DNA of 64,000 bases from Marivita sp051859345 (GTDB lineage: Bacteria; Pseudomonadota; Alphaproteobacteria; Rhodobacterales; Rhodobacteraceae). Of the stretch, positions 17,034 to 26,019 are shown piece after piece. Made by a program: the position numbers and the translations under genes. The number at the start of each line of letters is the position of its first letter. Within the stretch, counting starts at the first letter, position 1. The notes beneath the pieces were generated by a model that did not search any database, was not told the DNA's origin, and worked only from the letters and a program-made list of their open reading frames with translations. The stretch lies in NCBI RefSeq assembly GCF_051859345.1, contig NZ_JBHYFV010000001.1:1-64000 (forward strand), read 5' to 3'.

Positions 17034-18296
17034 ATGCGTGAGATTCGCAAAATTCTTTTCGGTTGCCTCATGGCCGCTTTGGCCTTTCTGTTTCTCGCAA
17101 CATGGCTGACCCCGGGACCGGCCAACGCGCAAGAAGGGGCAAGCGTTGCCGAAGAATCGGAAACGCCGGCGGAAATCGACCGCACGGCCACCGGCGGCGC
17201 GACGACTCTGGAAGACATCCTGCGCCGTCAGCAAGGCCTGCCGGTGGACAACACCTATCGCTCTGACAACATCGGCGACCCGGCTGCGGCTGCGGGCTTG
17301 ACGGATCAATTGGGCACACTTGGTGGCGCCTCGGACCCGGACTTGTGGCGCGGAATGCGGTTCAACGAGGCCGATATAACGACACAGTCGCGCGGACCGG
17401 CTGCCGGTGTTCTGATTCAGGACCGGGGCATGTGGTGGCTGCAATTCCGCCAAGGCCCGCTGCTGACCTATGGTGGTTATCTGCTGCTTGGCACTCTGGC
17501 TGCTCTGGCGCTGTTCTTCCTGATCCGTGGCCGCGTCCGCATCGATGGCGAAAAAACCGGCCAGCGGATCGAACGATTCAAGAATTTCGAACGCTTCGGC
17601 CATTGGCTTTTGGCAGGGTCGTTCATCCTGTTGGGGATCACCGGGCTGGTGTCGCTGATGGGGCGAAAGTTCCTGATCCCGGCCTTCGGGCATGAAAGCT
17701 ATGCGTGGCTCGCGACGGTGTCAAAATGGATCCACAACAACGTGTCCTGGGCGTTCATGCTGGCGCTGGTCATGATCTTCGTGATGTGGGTGATCCACAA
17801 CCTGCCCGACCGGACCGACTTGAAGTGGCTCGCCAAGGGCGGCGGATTGTTCGGCGGCGGGCATCCCCCTGCCAAAAAGTTCAACGCCGGTCAAAAGCTG
17901 ATCTTCTGGTCGGTGATCGTTCTGGGCGCGTCGATCTCGGTCTCTGGTCTGTCGCTGCTGTTCCCGTTCGAATTGCCAATGTTTGCTAAGACCTTTGTCA
18001 TTCTCAACAGCACCGGTCTGCCGGACATGCTGGGCTTCGGGGTCTTGCCGGAAACCATGACCCCGCACGAAGAGATGCAGTATGCGCAGCTGTGGCACGC
18101 CATGGTCAGCTTTGTGCTGATGGCGATTATCCTGGCGCATATCTATATCGGTTCGGTCGGTATGGAGGGCGCGTACGACGCGATGGGATCCGGCATGGTC
18201 GAAGAGCAATGGGCCAAGGAACACCACAGTCTGTGGGTCGAAGAGGTCAAGGCGCGGGACGGCAAGGCGCCAAGTGGCGCCACCCCTGCCGAGTAA
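17034..18296 (+). CDS. formate dehydrogenase gamma subunit (cytochrome b556)
   Basis: 420 aa: signal peptide to about residue 33, a roughly 110-residue periplasmic region, then four or five membrane helices. Histidines suited to haem b lie in FERFGHWLLAGSFILLGITG, KWIHNNVSWAF, LWHAMVSFVLM and AHIYIGSVGMEGAYDAM, the FDH gamma signature. It takes electrons from FdhB into the quinone pool. GGAGG precedes the start. It is placed 9.5 kb from fdhB on the other strand, so the complex is encoded by two transcription units. Confidence 0.9.
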   Translation: MREIRKILFGCLMAALAFLFLATWLTPGPANAQEGASVAEESETPAEIDRTATGGATTLEDILRRQQGLPVDNTYRSDNIGDPAAAAGLTDQLGTLGGASDPDLWRGMRFNEADITTQSRGPAAGVLIQDRGMWWLQFRQGPLLTYGGYLLLGTLAALALFFLIRGRVRIDGEKTGQRIERFKNFERFGHWLLAGSFILLGITGLVSLMGRKFLIPAFGHESYAWLATVSKWIHNNVSWAFMLALVMIFVMWVIHNLPDRTDLKWLAKGGGLFGGGHPPAKKFNAGQKLIFWSVIVLGASISVSGLSLLFPFELPMFAKTFVILNSTGLPDMLGFGVLPETMTPHEEMQYAQLWHAMVSFVLMAIILAHIYIGSVGMEGAYDAMGSGMVEEQWAKEHHSLWVEEVKARDGKAPSGATPAE

Positions 18297-18297
18297 C

Positions 18298-19602
18298 ATG
18301 CGCAGGGCTTTGGCCACATCTGCGGTTCTGCTTTGGGCAACCACCGGGGCCGCGGACGAGTTCTTCACGCTTCAGGGGCACGGCGGCCCGATCATGGGAA
18401 TCGCCGTGTCGGACTCTGACCAGATCGCCACTGTCAGTTTCGACAACGCGGTTGGGCTCTGGTCGGGGACCGATCCGCTTTGGTTCGACGGGCACGAAGC
18501 GGCGGTCAATGCCGTCGTGTTTGCGACCGACGGCACGATCTATTCCGCAGGTGATGATTACGCAGTCCGCGCCTGGTCGCCTGACGGGGCCGAGAAAGCG
18601 GTCTGGACCGGGCACAAGGGCAAGGTTGTCTCGCTTGCGGTGTCGCCGGATGGCGCTGTGCTTGCGTCAGCCAGTTGGGACGGCAGCATCGGTCTTTGGC
18701 CTGTGGACGGGTCTGATCCCCGGTTTCTGACAGGGCACAATGGGCCCGTGAACGACGTGGCTTTCACGCAGGATGGCAGCGGGCTTTATTCCGCGTCCTC
18801 CGATGGCAGCATCCGGCTTTGGGATGTCGCCAGCGCGAGCGAAATGCTGCGGGTGACGGAACACGGGTTCGGTGTGAACGAATTGGAATTGAACGAAGAG
18901 TCAGGCTGGATCGCCTATGGCGCGGTCGATGGCGGCACGCGGGTGCTGGACCTTGCCACCGGCGACACGCTGGCCGATCTGACGCTGGAACGGCGTCCAA
19001 TCCTGGCGATGGCGACAAGCCACGATGGCAGCAGGCTCGCCGTTGGGGATGGCGAAGGGTACATCATGGTGGTCGATACATCCGATTGGCAGATTGACCG
19101 CGATTTCCGCGCCACTCAACGCGGGCCGGTCTGGGCGCTGGCGTTTTCGCAGGACGGCAGCAACATTCACGCAGGTGGGCTGGACCCGCGCATGTATTCC
19201 TGGCCGATTGCCGCCATGGGCGACGCCGACCCGATGGCCACCGGTTCGCCCAGCTTTCTGGCAGATGCCGACACGATGCCCAATGGCGAACGCCAGTTCA
19301 TGCGCAAATGTTCGATCTGTCACACATTGACACCGGGAAGCGCGCGGCGTGCCGGGCCAAGCCTTTATGATCTGTTCGGCCGCAAGGCGGGAACGGTCGA
19401 GGATTACACCTATTCAGACGCCTTGGACGGATCAGTCCTTGTTTGGGACGAAGACACGATTGATGCTCTTTTCGATATCGGACCAGAGCATTACATTCCC
19501 GGAACCAAGATGCCGATGCAGCGGATCACGGGCGCGCAGGACCGCGCCGATCTCGTGACCTATCTGCGTCGGGAAACCGCGCCAAAGGAGAGTTCGCAGT
19601 GA
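18298..19602 (+). CDS. WD40 beta-propeller fused to cytochrome c
   Basis: 434 aa with a signal peptide (MRRALATSAVLLWATTGAADE). Residues about 25-310 hold some seven WD40-type repeats (LQGHGGPIMGIAVS, WTGHKGKVVSLAVS, LTGHNGPVNDVAF and others). A C-terminal cytochrome c domain follows, with CSICH from residue 338, GPSLYDLFGRKAGTVEDYTYSDAL and the Met-containing IPGTKMPMQ. It starts 2 bp after the cytochrome b gene, so they are co-transcribed and this is a likely periplasmic partner of the formate dehydrogenase. No strong ribosome-binding site is seen, so translational coupling is likely. Confidence 0.9.
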   Translation: MRRALATSAVLLWATTGAADEFFTLQGHGGPIMGIAVSDSDQIATVSFDNAVGLWSGTDPLWFDGHEAAVNAVVFATDGTIYSAGDDYAVRAWSPDGAEKAVWTGHKGKVVSLAVSPDGAVLASASWDGSIGLWPVDGSDPRFLTGHNGPVNDVAFTQDGSGLYSASSDGSIRLWDVASASEMLRVTEHGFGVNELELNEESGWIAYGAVDGGTRVLDLATGDTLADLTLERRPILAMATSHDGSRLAVGDGEGYIMVVDTSDWQIDRDFRATQRGPVWALAFSQDGSNIHAGGLDPRMYSWPIAAMGDADPMATGSPSFLADADTMPNGERQFMRKCSICHTLTPGSARRAGPSLYDLFGRKAGTVEDYTYSDALDGSVLVWDEDTIDALFDIGPEHYIPGTKMPMQRITGAQDRADLVTYLRRETAPKESSQ

Positions 19603-19730
19603 AAGCCATGTTAGTTGGATTTGTCGCCATCGCCGTGATCGCCGTTGGCGCGGACTACACCCTCGACCAGATGGGGTGGAGCGCCGCTGAACAGGGCGTC
19701 TCCTCCTCATCTGTACGATTGGGCGACTGA
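19599..19730 (+). CDS. 43-residue single-helix membrane peptide
   Basis: GTG start overlapping the stop of the WD40-cytochrome gene (GTGA), with AAAGGAG 8 bases upstream. The product (VKAMLVGFVAIAVIAVGADY, then 23 polar residues) has one hydrophobic segment, so it is either a small membrane protein or a signal peptide with a short tail. It is the third gene of the cytochrome b/WD40 unit and ends 4 bp before the convergent aspartate dehydrogenase gene. Function unknown. Confidence 0.65.
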   Translation: MKAMLVGFVAIAVIAVGADYTLDQMGWSAAEQGVSSSSVRLGD

Positions 19731-19734
19731 ACCG

Positions 19735-20538
19735 TCAGGTTCCGACCTGAAGCACCGATGTCTTCTGCCGCAAAAGCGCAATCACACTCAGCGCAGTGAT
19801 CTTGCCTGTCGCCGGGTTTTCCTCGGTCGGGCGGTTCTGGATCGTCATGGTGAAATCCGAACTGTCCGACACGACGCGGACGGTGTGCTGGTTCTTTTCC
19901 AATGCGGGATCGGCCCAGACTTCCATGCGGGTCTTGTCTGTGCCGTAACCTGCAAGGCTGACCGCGACAGCGACGTTCACGTTTGCAGGGAACACCTTGG
20001 CCACGTCTGTCACCGCGCCGCCCAAGACCAGTTTCGCTTCGCTCAGATTGCTGAGGTCGATGTTGTTGTCGACCACATAAGGCGCTTTTGCCAAACCCGC
20101 GACCGGCTTGCGGGTCTCGATCACGACGGAGTGCAGAGTGCCGACAGCAGCGCCCTTGATTGCATCCAGGCCGAGGATTGCACCTGACGGGACGATGATT
20201 TTCGCCCCGGTCTTTTCCGCCAGATCGAACAACGCCTGTTGCCCCATAAGCTGGCTGGCGGACAGAACGACAAGTTCCTTGCCCGCGCGCACCACAGGTT
20301 CCGCAAGATCCATGAAAAGCTGGGGTGGGAGCGTTTCGATCACCACGTCGCAATGGTTCGCGATGTCGCTTAGCGGGTAGTTCGGCACCGACGTTGACAG
20401 CGTTGCATTGGCCTCGGCGGCACGGTCATCGTTGCGCGCGCTGATGCCCGCGAGTTCACAGCCGGGAATGCCGCCCCTGTCCAGTTCCTGTGCGACGTGC
20501 AGTCCAATTGCGCCCAAGCCTGCAATTCCGATCTTCAT
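19735..20538 (-). CDS. nadX: L-aspartate dehydrogenase
   Basis: 267 aa with an N-terminal Rossmann motif GIAGLGAIGLHVAQ (GxGxxG). The family core includes VVIETLPPQ, VLSASQLMG, IIVPSGAILGLDAIKGA and VNVAVAVSLAGYGTDKTRMEVWADP. The enzyme converts L-aspartate to iminoaspartate/oxaloacetate with NAD(P) and can feed NAD synthesis or amino acid breakdown. The start overlaps the aminotransferase gene (ATGA). With that partner, a catabolic role is as likely as a biosynthetic one. Confidence 0.88.
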   Translation of the reverse strand: MKIGIAGLGAIGLHVAQELDRGGIPGCELAGISARNDDRAAEANATLSTSVPNYPLSDIANHCDVVIETLPPQLFMDLAEPVVRAGKELVVLSASQLMGQQALFDLAEKTGAKIIVPSGAILGLDAIKGAAVGTLHSVVIETRKPVAGLAKAPYVVDNNIDLSNLSEAKLVLGGAVTDVAKVFPANVNVAVAVSLAGYGTDKTRMEVWADPALEKNQHTVRVVSDSSDFTMTIQNRPTEENPATGKITALSVIALLRQKTSVLQVGT

Positions 20539-21749
20539 GCCCGATACCTTTCAACCATGTCCACAATTCTGTGTGCTGCTGCCACCGATGCGGCGTGATC
20601 CTGCGAAAAGTTCAACCGCACGCTGTTTGCGGTATGCGGCGCAAACTCTGATCCCGGCGTGACCGTGACCCCGGCTTGCAGACGCAAGAGGCGTGCGAAA
20701 ACTTCGGGGGAGACAACCAGTTGCGGCAGTTCCGGGAACAGGTAGCTTCCGGCCTGCGGACACGCGGTTGGAAATCCTGCGGCGCGGAAGACGCTGAGCA
20801 GATCGTCGCGGATCGCTTCGTGCTGGGCGATGCGGTTCGCCATCCAGCCGTCGGGTTCGTGAAACCACGTCTTGAGCGCGGCTTGCGAATAGCCCGCCGC
20901 GCGCAGGGACACGATGGCTTGCAGTTTTTCCATCCGGTCGATCAACGGGGCAGAACCGAACGCGACGCCCAACCGGAAGCCACTGAGCGATTCCGTCTTG
21001 GACGGGCCCATGATGGTGATCAGGTTCTTGGGGCGCTTTTCACAGGCGCGCATGTGGGTATAGGTTTCACCGCTATAGAGCAGTCGCGAATAAAGCTGAT
21101 CGACAATCACGGTCACATCGTACTTCGCGGCAAGCCGCGCGATTTCGGTAATCGACGCATCTTGCGTCACGACGCCGGTCGGATTGTTCGGGGTCGAGAA
21201 CACCAGCACTTCGGCACCTGCCTCGAACGCCGCTTTCAGTTGCCCGAGGTCGGGGCCGCGCTGAGCGGCGTCTTCGTGGTAATGCAACGCAACGGGCAAA
21301 ATATCCCCGCCGAAAAACGCGACCAGCTTGCGGTTGGCGAAATAGTCCGGCTCGAGGATGGCCACCTTGGTGCCGCGATCCACCGTTGCACCAAGTGCGA
21401 GGAACAGCGCGCCTTGGGTGCCCGGTGTGATGATCAGCTCGTCCACCGGATCAACCGGGGCGCCGGTAAAGGCGGCAAGGCTGGCCGCGACATCGTCCCG
21501 GATGGCAGCAGCGCCACGGTATTCGGTATAGGCCTGCGCCCCACCCTCCTCAAAGCCGTCTTCCCACGCAGCGCGGGCGCCGGGTGTGGGTTCAAAGGCA
21601 TCGACATCGCCATGCGAGAAATCCACCGGCACGCCGGGGATCATCTCTCCGCGCATGACCGATTTCAGATCATCGGCGTTCTGCCGCACTTCCTGCCCCG
21701 GAGCGTTATCCGCGCCAAGCCGTGCAAATTTCGCATCCAGACTGCTCAT
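20535..21749 (-). CDS. class I/II pyridoxal-phosphate aminotransferase
   Basis: 404 aa. Fold-type I landmarks: YTEYRGAAAIRDDVA, TPGTQGALFLALGA, FSTPNNPTGVV with the cofactor-stacking region, IVDQLYSRLLYSG, and the Schiff-base lysine in GPSKTESLSGFRLG; the C-terminal SVRLNFS has the carboxylate-binding Arg. The substrate is not evident. Coupling by ATGA to aspartate dehydrogenase points to an amino-donor cycle around aspartate/oxaloacetate. It is divergent from xylB with a 112-bp gap. Confidence 0.85.
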   Translation of the reverse strand: MSSLDAKFARLGADNAPGQEVRQNADDLKSVMRGEMIPGVPVDFSHGDVDAFEPTPGARAAWEDGFEEGGAQAYTEYRGAAAIRDDVAASLAAFTGAPVDPVDELIITPGTQGALFLALGATVDRGTKVAILEPDYFANRKLVAFFGGDILPVALHYHEDAAQRGPDLGQLKAAFEAGAEVLVFSTPNNPTGVVTQDASITEIARLAAKYDVTVIVDQLYSRLLYSGETYTHMRACEKRPKNLITIMGPSKTESLSGFRLGVAFGSAPLIDRMEKLQAIVSLRAAGYSQAALKTWFHEPDGWMANRIAQHEAIRDDLLSVFRAAGFPTACPQAGSYLFPELPQLVVSPEVFARLLRLQAGVTVTPGSEFAPHTANSVRLNFSQDHAASVAAAHRIVDMVERYRA

Positions 21750-21861
21750 TTCCCTCTCCGCTTTGGTTCGGTTCTATCTAACCCGGCTTTCCGGTCTGCG
21801 CCAGTTCCACAGCGCGATCGGGCGTCTTGCGTCGATGTTAGCGCTGACGTATTGCTCCGCC

Positions 21862-23298
21862 ATGTTTCTGGGTATCGACATAGGCACATCGGCGGTCAAA
21901 GTGATCTGCACCGATGGCACACACATCAGCGCATCGGCCACCGCCGATCTGACGCTGCAATCCCCACATTCCGGCTGGTCCGAACAGAGCCCTGCTGCGT
22001 GGTGGGACGCAACCTGCACTGCGTTGGCCGAGATTGGCAAGACCATGCCCCTGTCGCAGGTGACTGCGATTGGTCTGTCAGGCCAGATGCACGGCGCGGT
22101 TCTGCTGGATGCGGGATTGAATGTGCTGCGCCCTGCGATCCTGTGGAATGACAGCCGTTCGACGCAGGACTGTACCCGGTTGCAAGAGGTGTTGCCCGAA
22201 ATCGGCACCATCGCGGGTGTCCTGCCCCTGCCCGGCTTTACTGCTCCGAAGCTGATGTGGGTCGCACGGGAAGAACCCGGTATTCATGCGCGGATCGCAC
22301 ATGTTCTGCTGCCCAAGGATTATATCGGACTGCGCCTGCACGGTGAACTTGCCATGGACCGCTCTGACGCGGCTGGCACGCTTTGGCTGGATCAGGCTGC
22401 CCGCGCGTGGAGTGGCAGGGTTGCAGAAGCTTCGGCTACCGCACTGGACTGGTTGCCGCGACTTGCCGACGGACATGAGGTTGTCGGGCAGGTGACGGAT
22501 GACGCCGCATCAAGGACCGGTTTGCCCGCGGGCATTCCCATTGTTGCAGGTGGCGGCGACGCCGCGACCGGGGCTGTTTCCCTTGGGGCGACCGAGGCAA
22601 ACAGGGGCTTTATCTCGCTTGGGACATCGGGGCAGTTGTTTGTCGCGGGGGATGCGTATCATCCCAACCCTGCAAGGTTTGTGCATGCCTTTGCGCATAC
22701 GGTACCGAACCGCTGGTATCAGATGGCGGCGATGCTGAACGGTGCGCGGCCCATCGCATGGCTGGCGGGTCAGCTTGGCATCAGTGCCGGGGACGTGGTG
22801 GTCTTGGCCGAAAGCGCGGACCCGACGCGCGTGCCGATCTTCCTGCCCTACCTGACCGGAGAACGCAGCCCGCATGGCGACCCGCATATCCGCGCGGGGT
22901 ATTTCGGGCTTGAAGACAGTACCGACCGTGCCGCCCTGTGTCGCGCCGTGGTCGAGGCTGTTGCCTTTACCTTTGCCGATGCCGTGCAGAGCTTTGGCGA
23001 CACGATTACAGACCTGTCCCATCTTGCCGCCCTTGGCGGGGGAAGCAGATCGCCCTTCCTGCTGCAACTGATCGCCAACGCGACAGGCACCCGGATCGGC
23101 CGGACAGCCGGTTCGGACGCGGGTCCGGCACTGGGTGCGGCGCGGCTTGCCGCCTGTGGCATGGGCGCGATGACCCTGTCGGATCTCGGTCAGCAGCCCG
23201 AGATCGCGGATTGGTTCGATCCGGTCACGACACCGGTTCTGGATGACAGGTTGCGCCGCTACCGGGCGCTGTATGGTGCGCTCAAGGATTTGCGCTAA
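21862..23298 (+). CDS. xylB: xylulokinase
   Basis: 478 aa FGGY-family carbohydrate kinase that phosphorylates D-xylulose to enter the pentose phosphate pathway. Start MFLGIDIGTSAVK contains the phosphate-1 motif. Also present are GLSGQMHGAVLLD, ILWNDSRS, GGGDAATGAVSLG, FISLGTSGQLF, LPYLTGERSPHGDP and GGGSRSPFLLQLIA. Length and motifs fit XylB. ATG 21862 is chosen by alignment of MFLGID with family starts; upstream extensions are not conserved-looking. It supplies the kinase step for xylulose made by the downstream arabitol/mannitol-type dehydrogenase. Confidence 0.93.
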   Translation: MFLGIDIGTSAVKVICTDGTHISASATADLTLQSPHSGWSEQSPAAWWDATCTALAEIGKTMPLSQVTAIGLSGQMHGAVLLDAGLNVLRPAILWNDSRSTQDCTRLQEVLPEIGTIAGVLPLPGFTAPKLMWVAREEPGIHARIAHVLLPKDYIGLRLHGELAMDRSDAAGTLWLDQAARAWSGRVAEASATALDWLPRLADGHEVVGQVTDDAASRTGLPAGIPIVAGGGDAATGAVSLGATEANRGFISLGTSGQLFVAGDAYHPNPARFVHAFAHTVPNRWYQMAAMLNGARPIAWLAGQLGISAGDVVVLAESADPTRVPIFLPYLTGERSPHGDPHIRAGYFGLEDSTDRAALCRAVVEAVAFTFADAVQSFGDTITDLSHLAALGGGSRSPFLLQLIANATGTRIGRTAGSDAGPALGAARLAACGMGAMTLSDLGQQPEIADWFDPVTTPVLDDRLRRYRALYGALKDLR

Positions 23299-23456
23299 CG
23301 CTTTGGCCCGGTTCCTGGTTACCGAAGACGGCCGAATATATGTGCGGCCTTCAGCCACCCTGATCAATCTTTACCAGCAATATTGATTTTTTGCGCGCGA
23401 TAAGAAAATGTAAATCAAAGCCAAGTTTTTTCTGACGCGCTCAACGGGGACCCACC

Positions 23457-24488
23457 ATGCCACAATCCAAGATCAGGAACATGGAGGAATTCGCCGCGAT
23501 CAGCGGGATTTCCCGTCCCACGGTGTCCAAGTATTTCCACGACCCAAGCAGCGTGCGCAAATCCACCCGCAGCCGCATCGAAGCCGCTTTGGAAAAGTAC
23601 GATTACCGGCCCAACATCTATGCGATGAACCAGAACCGGAAGCTGACCAAGAATATCGGCATCGTGGTTCCCTATCTGGCCGACCCCTTCTTTGCCGAGA
23701 TCGTCCGGGTGATCGAAGGCCGGTGTATCGAAGCAGGTTTCACCCCGTCGCTTTTCAGTTCACACGGCGATCAGGCGCATGAGAATGACATTCTCGACAG
23801 CCTTCGCTCCATGAAACCGGCGGGCGTTCTTCTGGCTCCGCTTGGGCGACAGTCCGACAAATCGGCCATCGAGACATTCTGCAAATATGTGCCAACGGTT
23901 CTGTTCGACAGCAACATCGAAGGCATGGGAGAAGCGTTTGTCGGGTCGGACAACTATAGTTTTGTCTCGCAAACCGTCGATTATCTGAGCCGCACCGGAG
24001 AAGCTCCCAGCTTTTTCGAAATGAAGACACCCGCAAACCCGAACGCCAACAAACGGCGGTTGGCGTATTTCTCGATGATGGATCGTCTTGGTCTTGAACC
24101 GCATGTGGTGCAGGTCGAAGGCACCGGCTGGCGATTCGAGGAAATCGGGCGCGAAGGGGGTCTGAAAGTGCTTGCCGACAAGTCCCTGCCCACCAATTCG
24201 TTGCTGTGCAGCAATGATCGCCTCGCCATCGTGTTTCTTGCTGAGTGTTATGAAAGCGGCATTCGGGTCGGACGGGGCGCGGATTGCCAGCTTCGTGTGG
24301 CCTCGCATGACGACCACCCGTTTTCGCGTTTCACCTGCCCATCGTTGACGACAGCAGCCCATGATTACAATGCGGTATCCGATTATGCGGTGGAAACGCT
24401 GTTCCGCCTGATCGAAAGTGGCGGGCACCTTGATCACCGCACCGAAAGCCTGTTCGAGCCCAGGTTGATCATGCGCGAGTCCGCCTGA
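23457..24488 (+). CDS. LacI-family transcriptional regulator of the polyol operon
   Basis: 343 aa. An N-terminal helix-turn-helix (MEEFAAISGISRPTVSKYFHDPSSVRKSTRSRIEAALEKYDYRPN) contains the minor-groove hinge helix, followed by a periplasmic-binding-like sugar-sensing domain (NIGIVVPYLADPFFAEIVRVIEG... LCSNDRLAIVFLAECYESGIRVG). It lies directly upstream of smoE, and two tandem palindromes of LacI-operator type lie in the 92-bp gap after it. It probably represses transporter transcription until a polyol binds. Inverted ATCAAT/ATTGAT sequence upstream may be an autoregulatory site. Confidence 0.9.
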   Translation: MPQSKIRNMEEFAAISGISRPTVSKYFHDPSSVRKSTRSRIEAALEKYDYRPNIYAMNQNRKLTKNIGIVVPYLADPFFAEIVRVIEGRCIEAGFTPSLFSSHGDQAHENDILDSLRSMKPAGVLLAPLGRQSDKSAIETFCKYVPTVLFDSNIEGMGEAFVGSDNYSFVSQTVDYLSRTGEAPSFFEMKTPANPNANKRRLAYFSMMDRLGLEPHVVQVEGTGWRFEEIGREGGLKVLADKSLPTNSLLCSNDRLAIVFLAECYESGIRVGRGADCQLRVASHDDHPFSRFTCPSLTTAAHDYNAVSDYAVETLFRLIESGGHLDHRTESLFEPRLIMRESA

Positions 24489-24494
24489 CTAAAG

Positions 24495-24529
24495 TTTACG
24501 CGAGTAAAATTTTTGTTGACGCGAGTAAA
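24495..24529 (+). promoter_or_regulatory. two tandem LacI-type operators before smoE
   Basis: TTTACGCGAGTAAA (24495-24508) and TTGACGCGAGTAAA (24516-24529) share the palindromic frame TTNAC-GCGA-GTAAA and lie 21 bp apart, two helical turns. The centre GCGA departs from the CG core of many LacI sites, but symmetry of the arms is clear. The second site starts with TTGACG and could overlap the -35 element. They lie between lacI stop and smoE start. Confidence 0.75.
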
Positions 24530-24580
24530 CGATCTGTGGTGAGGTCTCGTTAGGTAATCCAAAGATCAGGGAGGATTCGG

Positions 24581-25885
24581 ATGCACCTTCGAAACGCACT
24601 TCGTGCGGCGACAGCTTTGTCGCTGATTTCGGTCGGAGCCGCACAGGCAGAGACCATCACAATCGCTACAGTCAACAACGGCGACATGATCCGCATGCAG
24701 GGTTATACCGACGATTTCACGGCCAAGACCGGCCATGAAGTCGAGTGGGTGACCCTTGAGGAAAACGTGCTGCGCCAGCGTGTCACGACGGACATCACCA
24801 CCAAGGGTGGCCAGTTCGACATCATGACAATCGGCATGTACGAAACCCCGATCTGGGGTGCAAACGGCTGGCTTGTCCCGCTTGACGATCTTTCGGAAGA
24901 CTACAACGCCGACGACATCCTGCCCGCGATGGCAGGCGGACTGAGCCATGACGGCACGCTTTACGCAGCACCGTTCTATGGCGAAAGTTCGATGATCATG
25001 TACCGCACGGACCTCATGGAAGCGGCCGGCATGGAAATGCCCCAGGCTCCGACATGGGACTTCATCCGCGATGCAGCCGCTGCCATGACCGACCGCGACA
25101 ACGAAATCAACGGCATCTGCCTGCGTGGCAAAGCCGGTTGGGGCGAAGGCGGCGCGTTCATCACAGCCATGTCCAACTCGTTCGGCGCACGCTGGTTCGA
25201 TGAAGACTGGAATGCACAGTTCGATACCGAAGCATGGGCAAACACCGTCAACTTCTACAAGGACATGATGGACCAGTATGGCCCGCAGGGCTATGCAACC
25301 AACGGGTTCAACGAAAACCTGTCCCTGTTCCAGCAAGGCAAGTGCGGCATGTGGATCGACGCAACGGTTGCGGCATCTTTCGTGACCAATCCGAACGACT
25401 CCACTGTCGCTGACAGCGTCGGCTTTGCTCTGGCTCCCGACACCGGTCTGGGCAAACGCTCTAACTGGCTTTGGGCCTGGGCACTGGCAATTCCTGCCGG
25501 AACCCAGAAAGAAGCCGCCGCAAAAGAGTTCATCGAGTGGGCCACCTCCACGGACTACATTGATCTTGTTGCGGAAAACGAAGGTTGGGCCAACGTTCCT
25601 CCGGGTGCGCGTACATCGCTGTACGAAAATCCGAACTACCAGGAAGTGCCTTTCGCTCAGATGACACTGGACTCGATCCTGTCGGCTGATCCGAACAATC
25701 CGACCGTCGATCCTGTGCCCTATGTTGGCGTTCAGTTCGCCGCGATCCCCGAATTTGCCGGTATCGCAACCGAAGTGAGCCAGGAATTCTCGGCAGCTTA
25801 CGCTGGTCAGCAGACCGTCGAAGAAGCGCTTGAGAAGGCTCAGGCGATCACAAACGAAGCAATGGAAGCCGCTGGCTACCGCTAA
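24581..25885 (+). CDS. smoE: sorbitol/mannitol ABC transporter substrate-binding protein
   Basis: 434 aa with a signal peptide (LRAATALSLISVGAAQA). The mature protein follows the SmoE family: TITIATVNNGDMIRMQGYTDDF, GQFDIMTIGMYETPIWGANGWLVPLD, APFYGESSMIMYRTDLM and GKCGMWIDATVAASF. It captures polyols in the periplasm for the SmoFGK importer. GGGAGG lies upstream of the start. It is the first gene after the operators, which fits high expression of binding proteins. Confidence 0.92.
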   Translation: MHLRNALRAATALSLISVGAAQAETITIATVNNGDMIRMQGYTDDFTAKTGHEVEWVTLEENVLRQRVTTDITTKGGQFDIMTIGMYETPIWGANGWLVPLDDLSEDYNADDILPAMAGGLSHDGTLYAAPFYGESSMIMYRTDLMEAAGMEMPQAPTWDFIRDAAAAMTDRDNEINGICLRGKAGWGEGGAFITAMSNSFGARWFDEDWNAQFDTEAWANTVNFYKDMMDQYGPQGYATNGFNENLSLFQQGKCGMWIDATVAASFVTNPNDSTVADSVGFALAPDTGLGKRSNWLWAWALAIPAGTQKEAAAKEFIEWATSTDYIDLVAENEGWANVPPGARTSLYENPNYQEVPFAQMTLDSILSADPNNPTVDPVPYVGVQFAAIPEFAGIATEVSQEFSAAYAGQQTVEEALEKAQAITNEAMEAAGYR

Positions 25886-26019
25886 GCTCTTGCTTTGAAC
25901 ACCAGAGGGCGGCGCACCGTCGCCCTCTGGTCAGCGACACAACACACCCATTACACTTGAGTGTCGGACTTGGCAGCGCTGTCTCATTCAGCGGGCTGAC
26001 AACGGAGGAGATGTATCCA

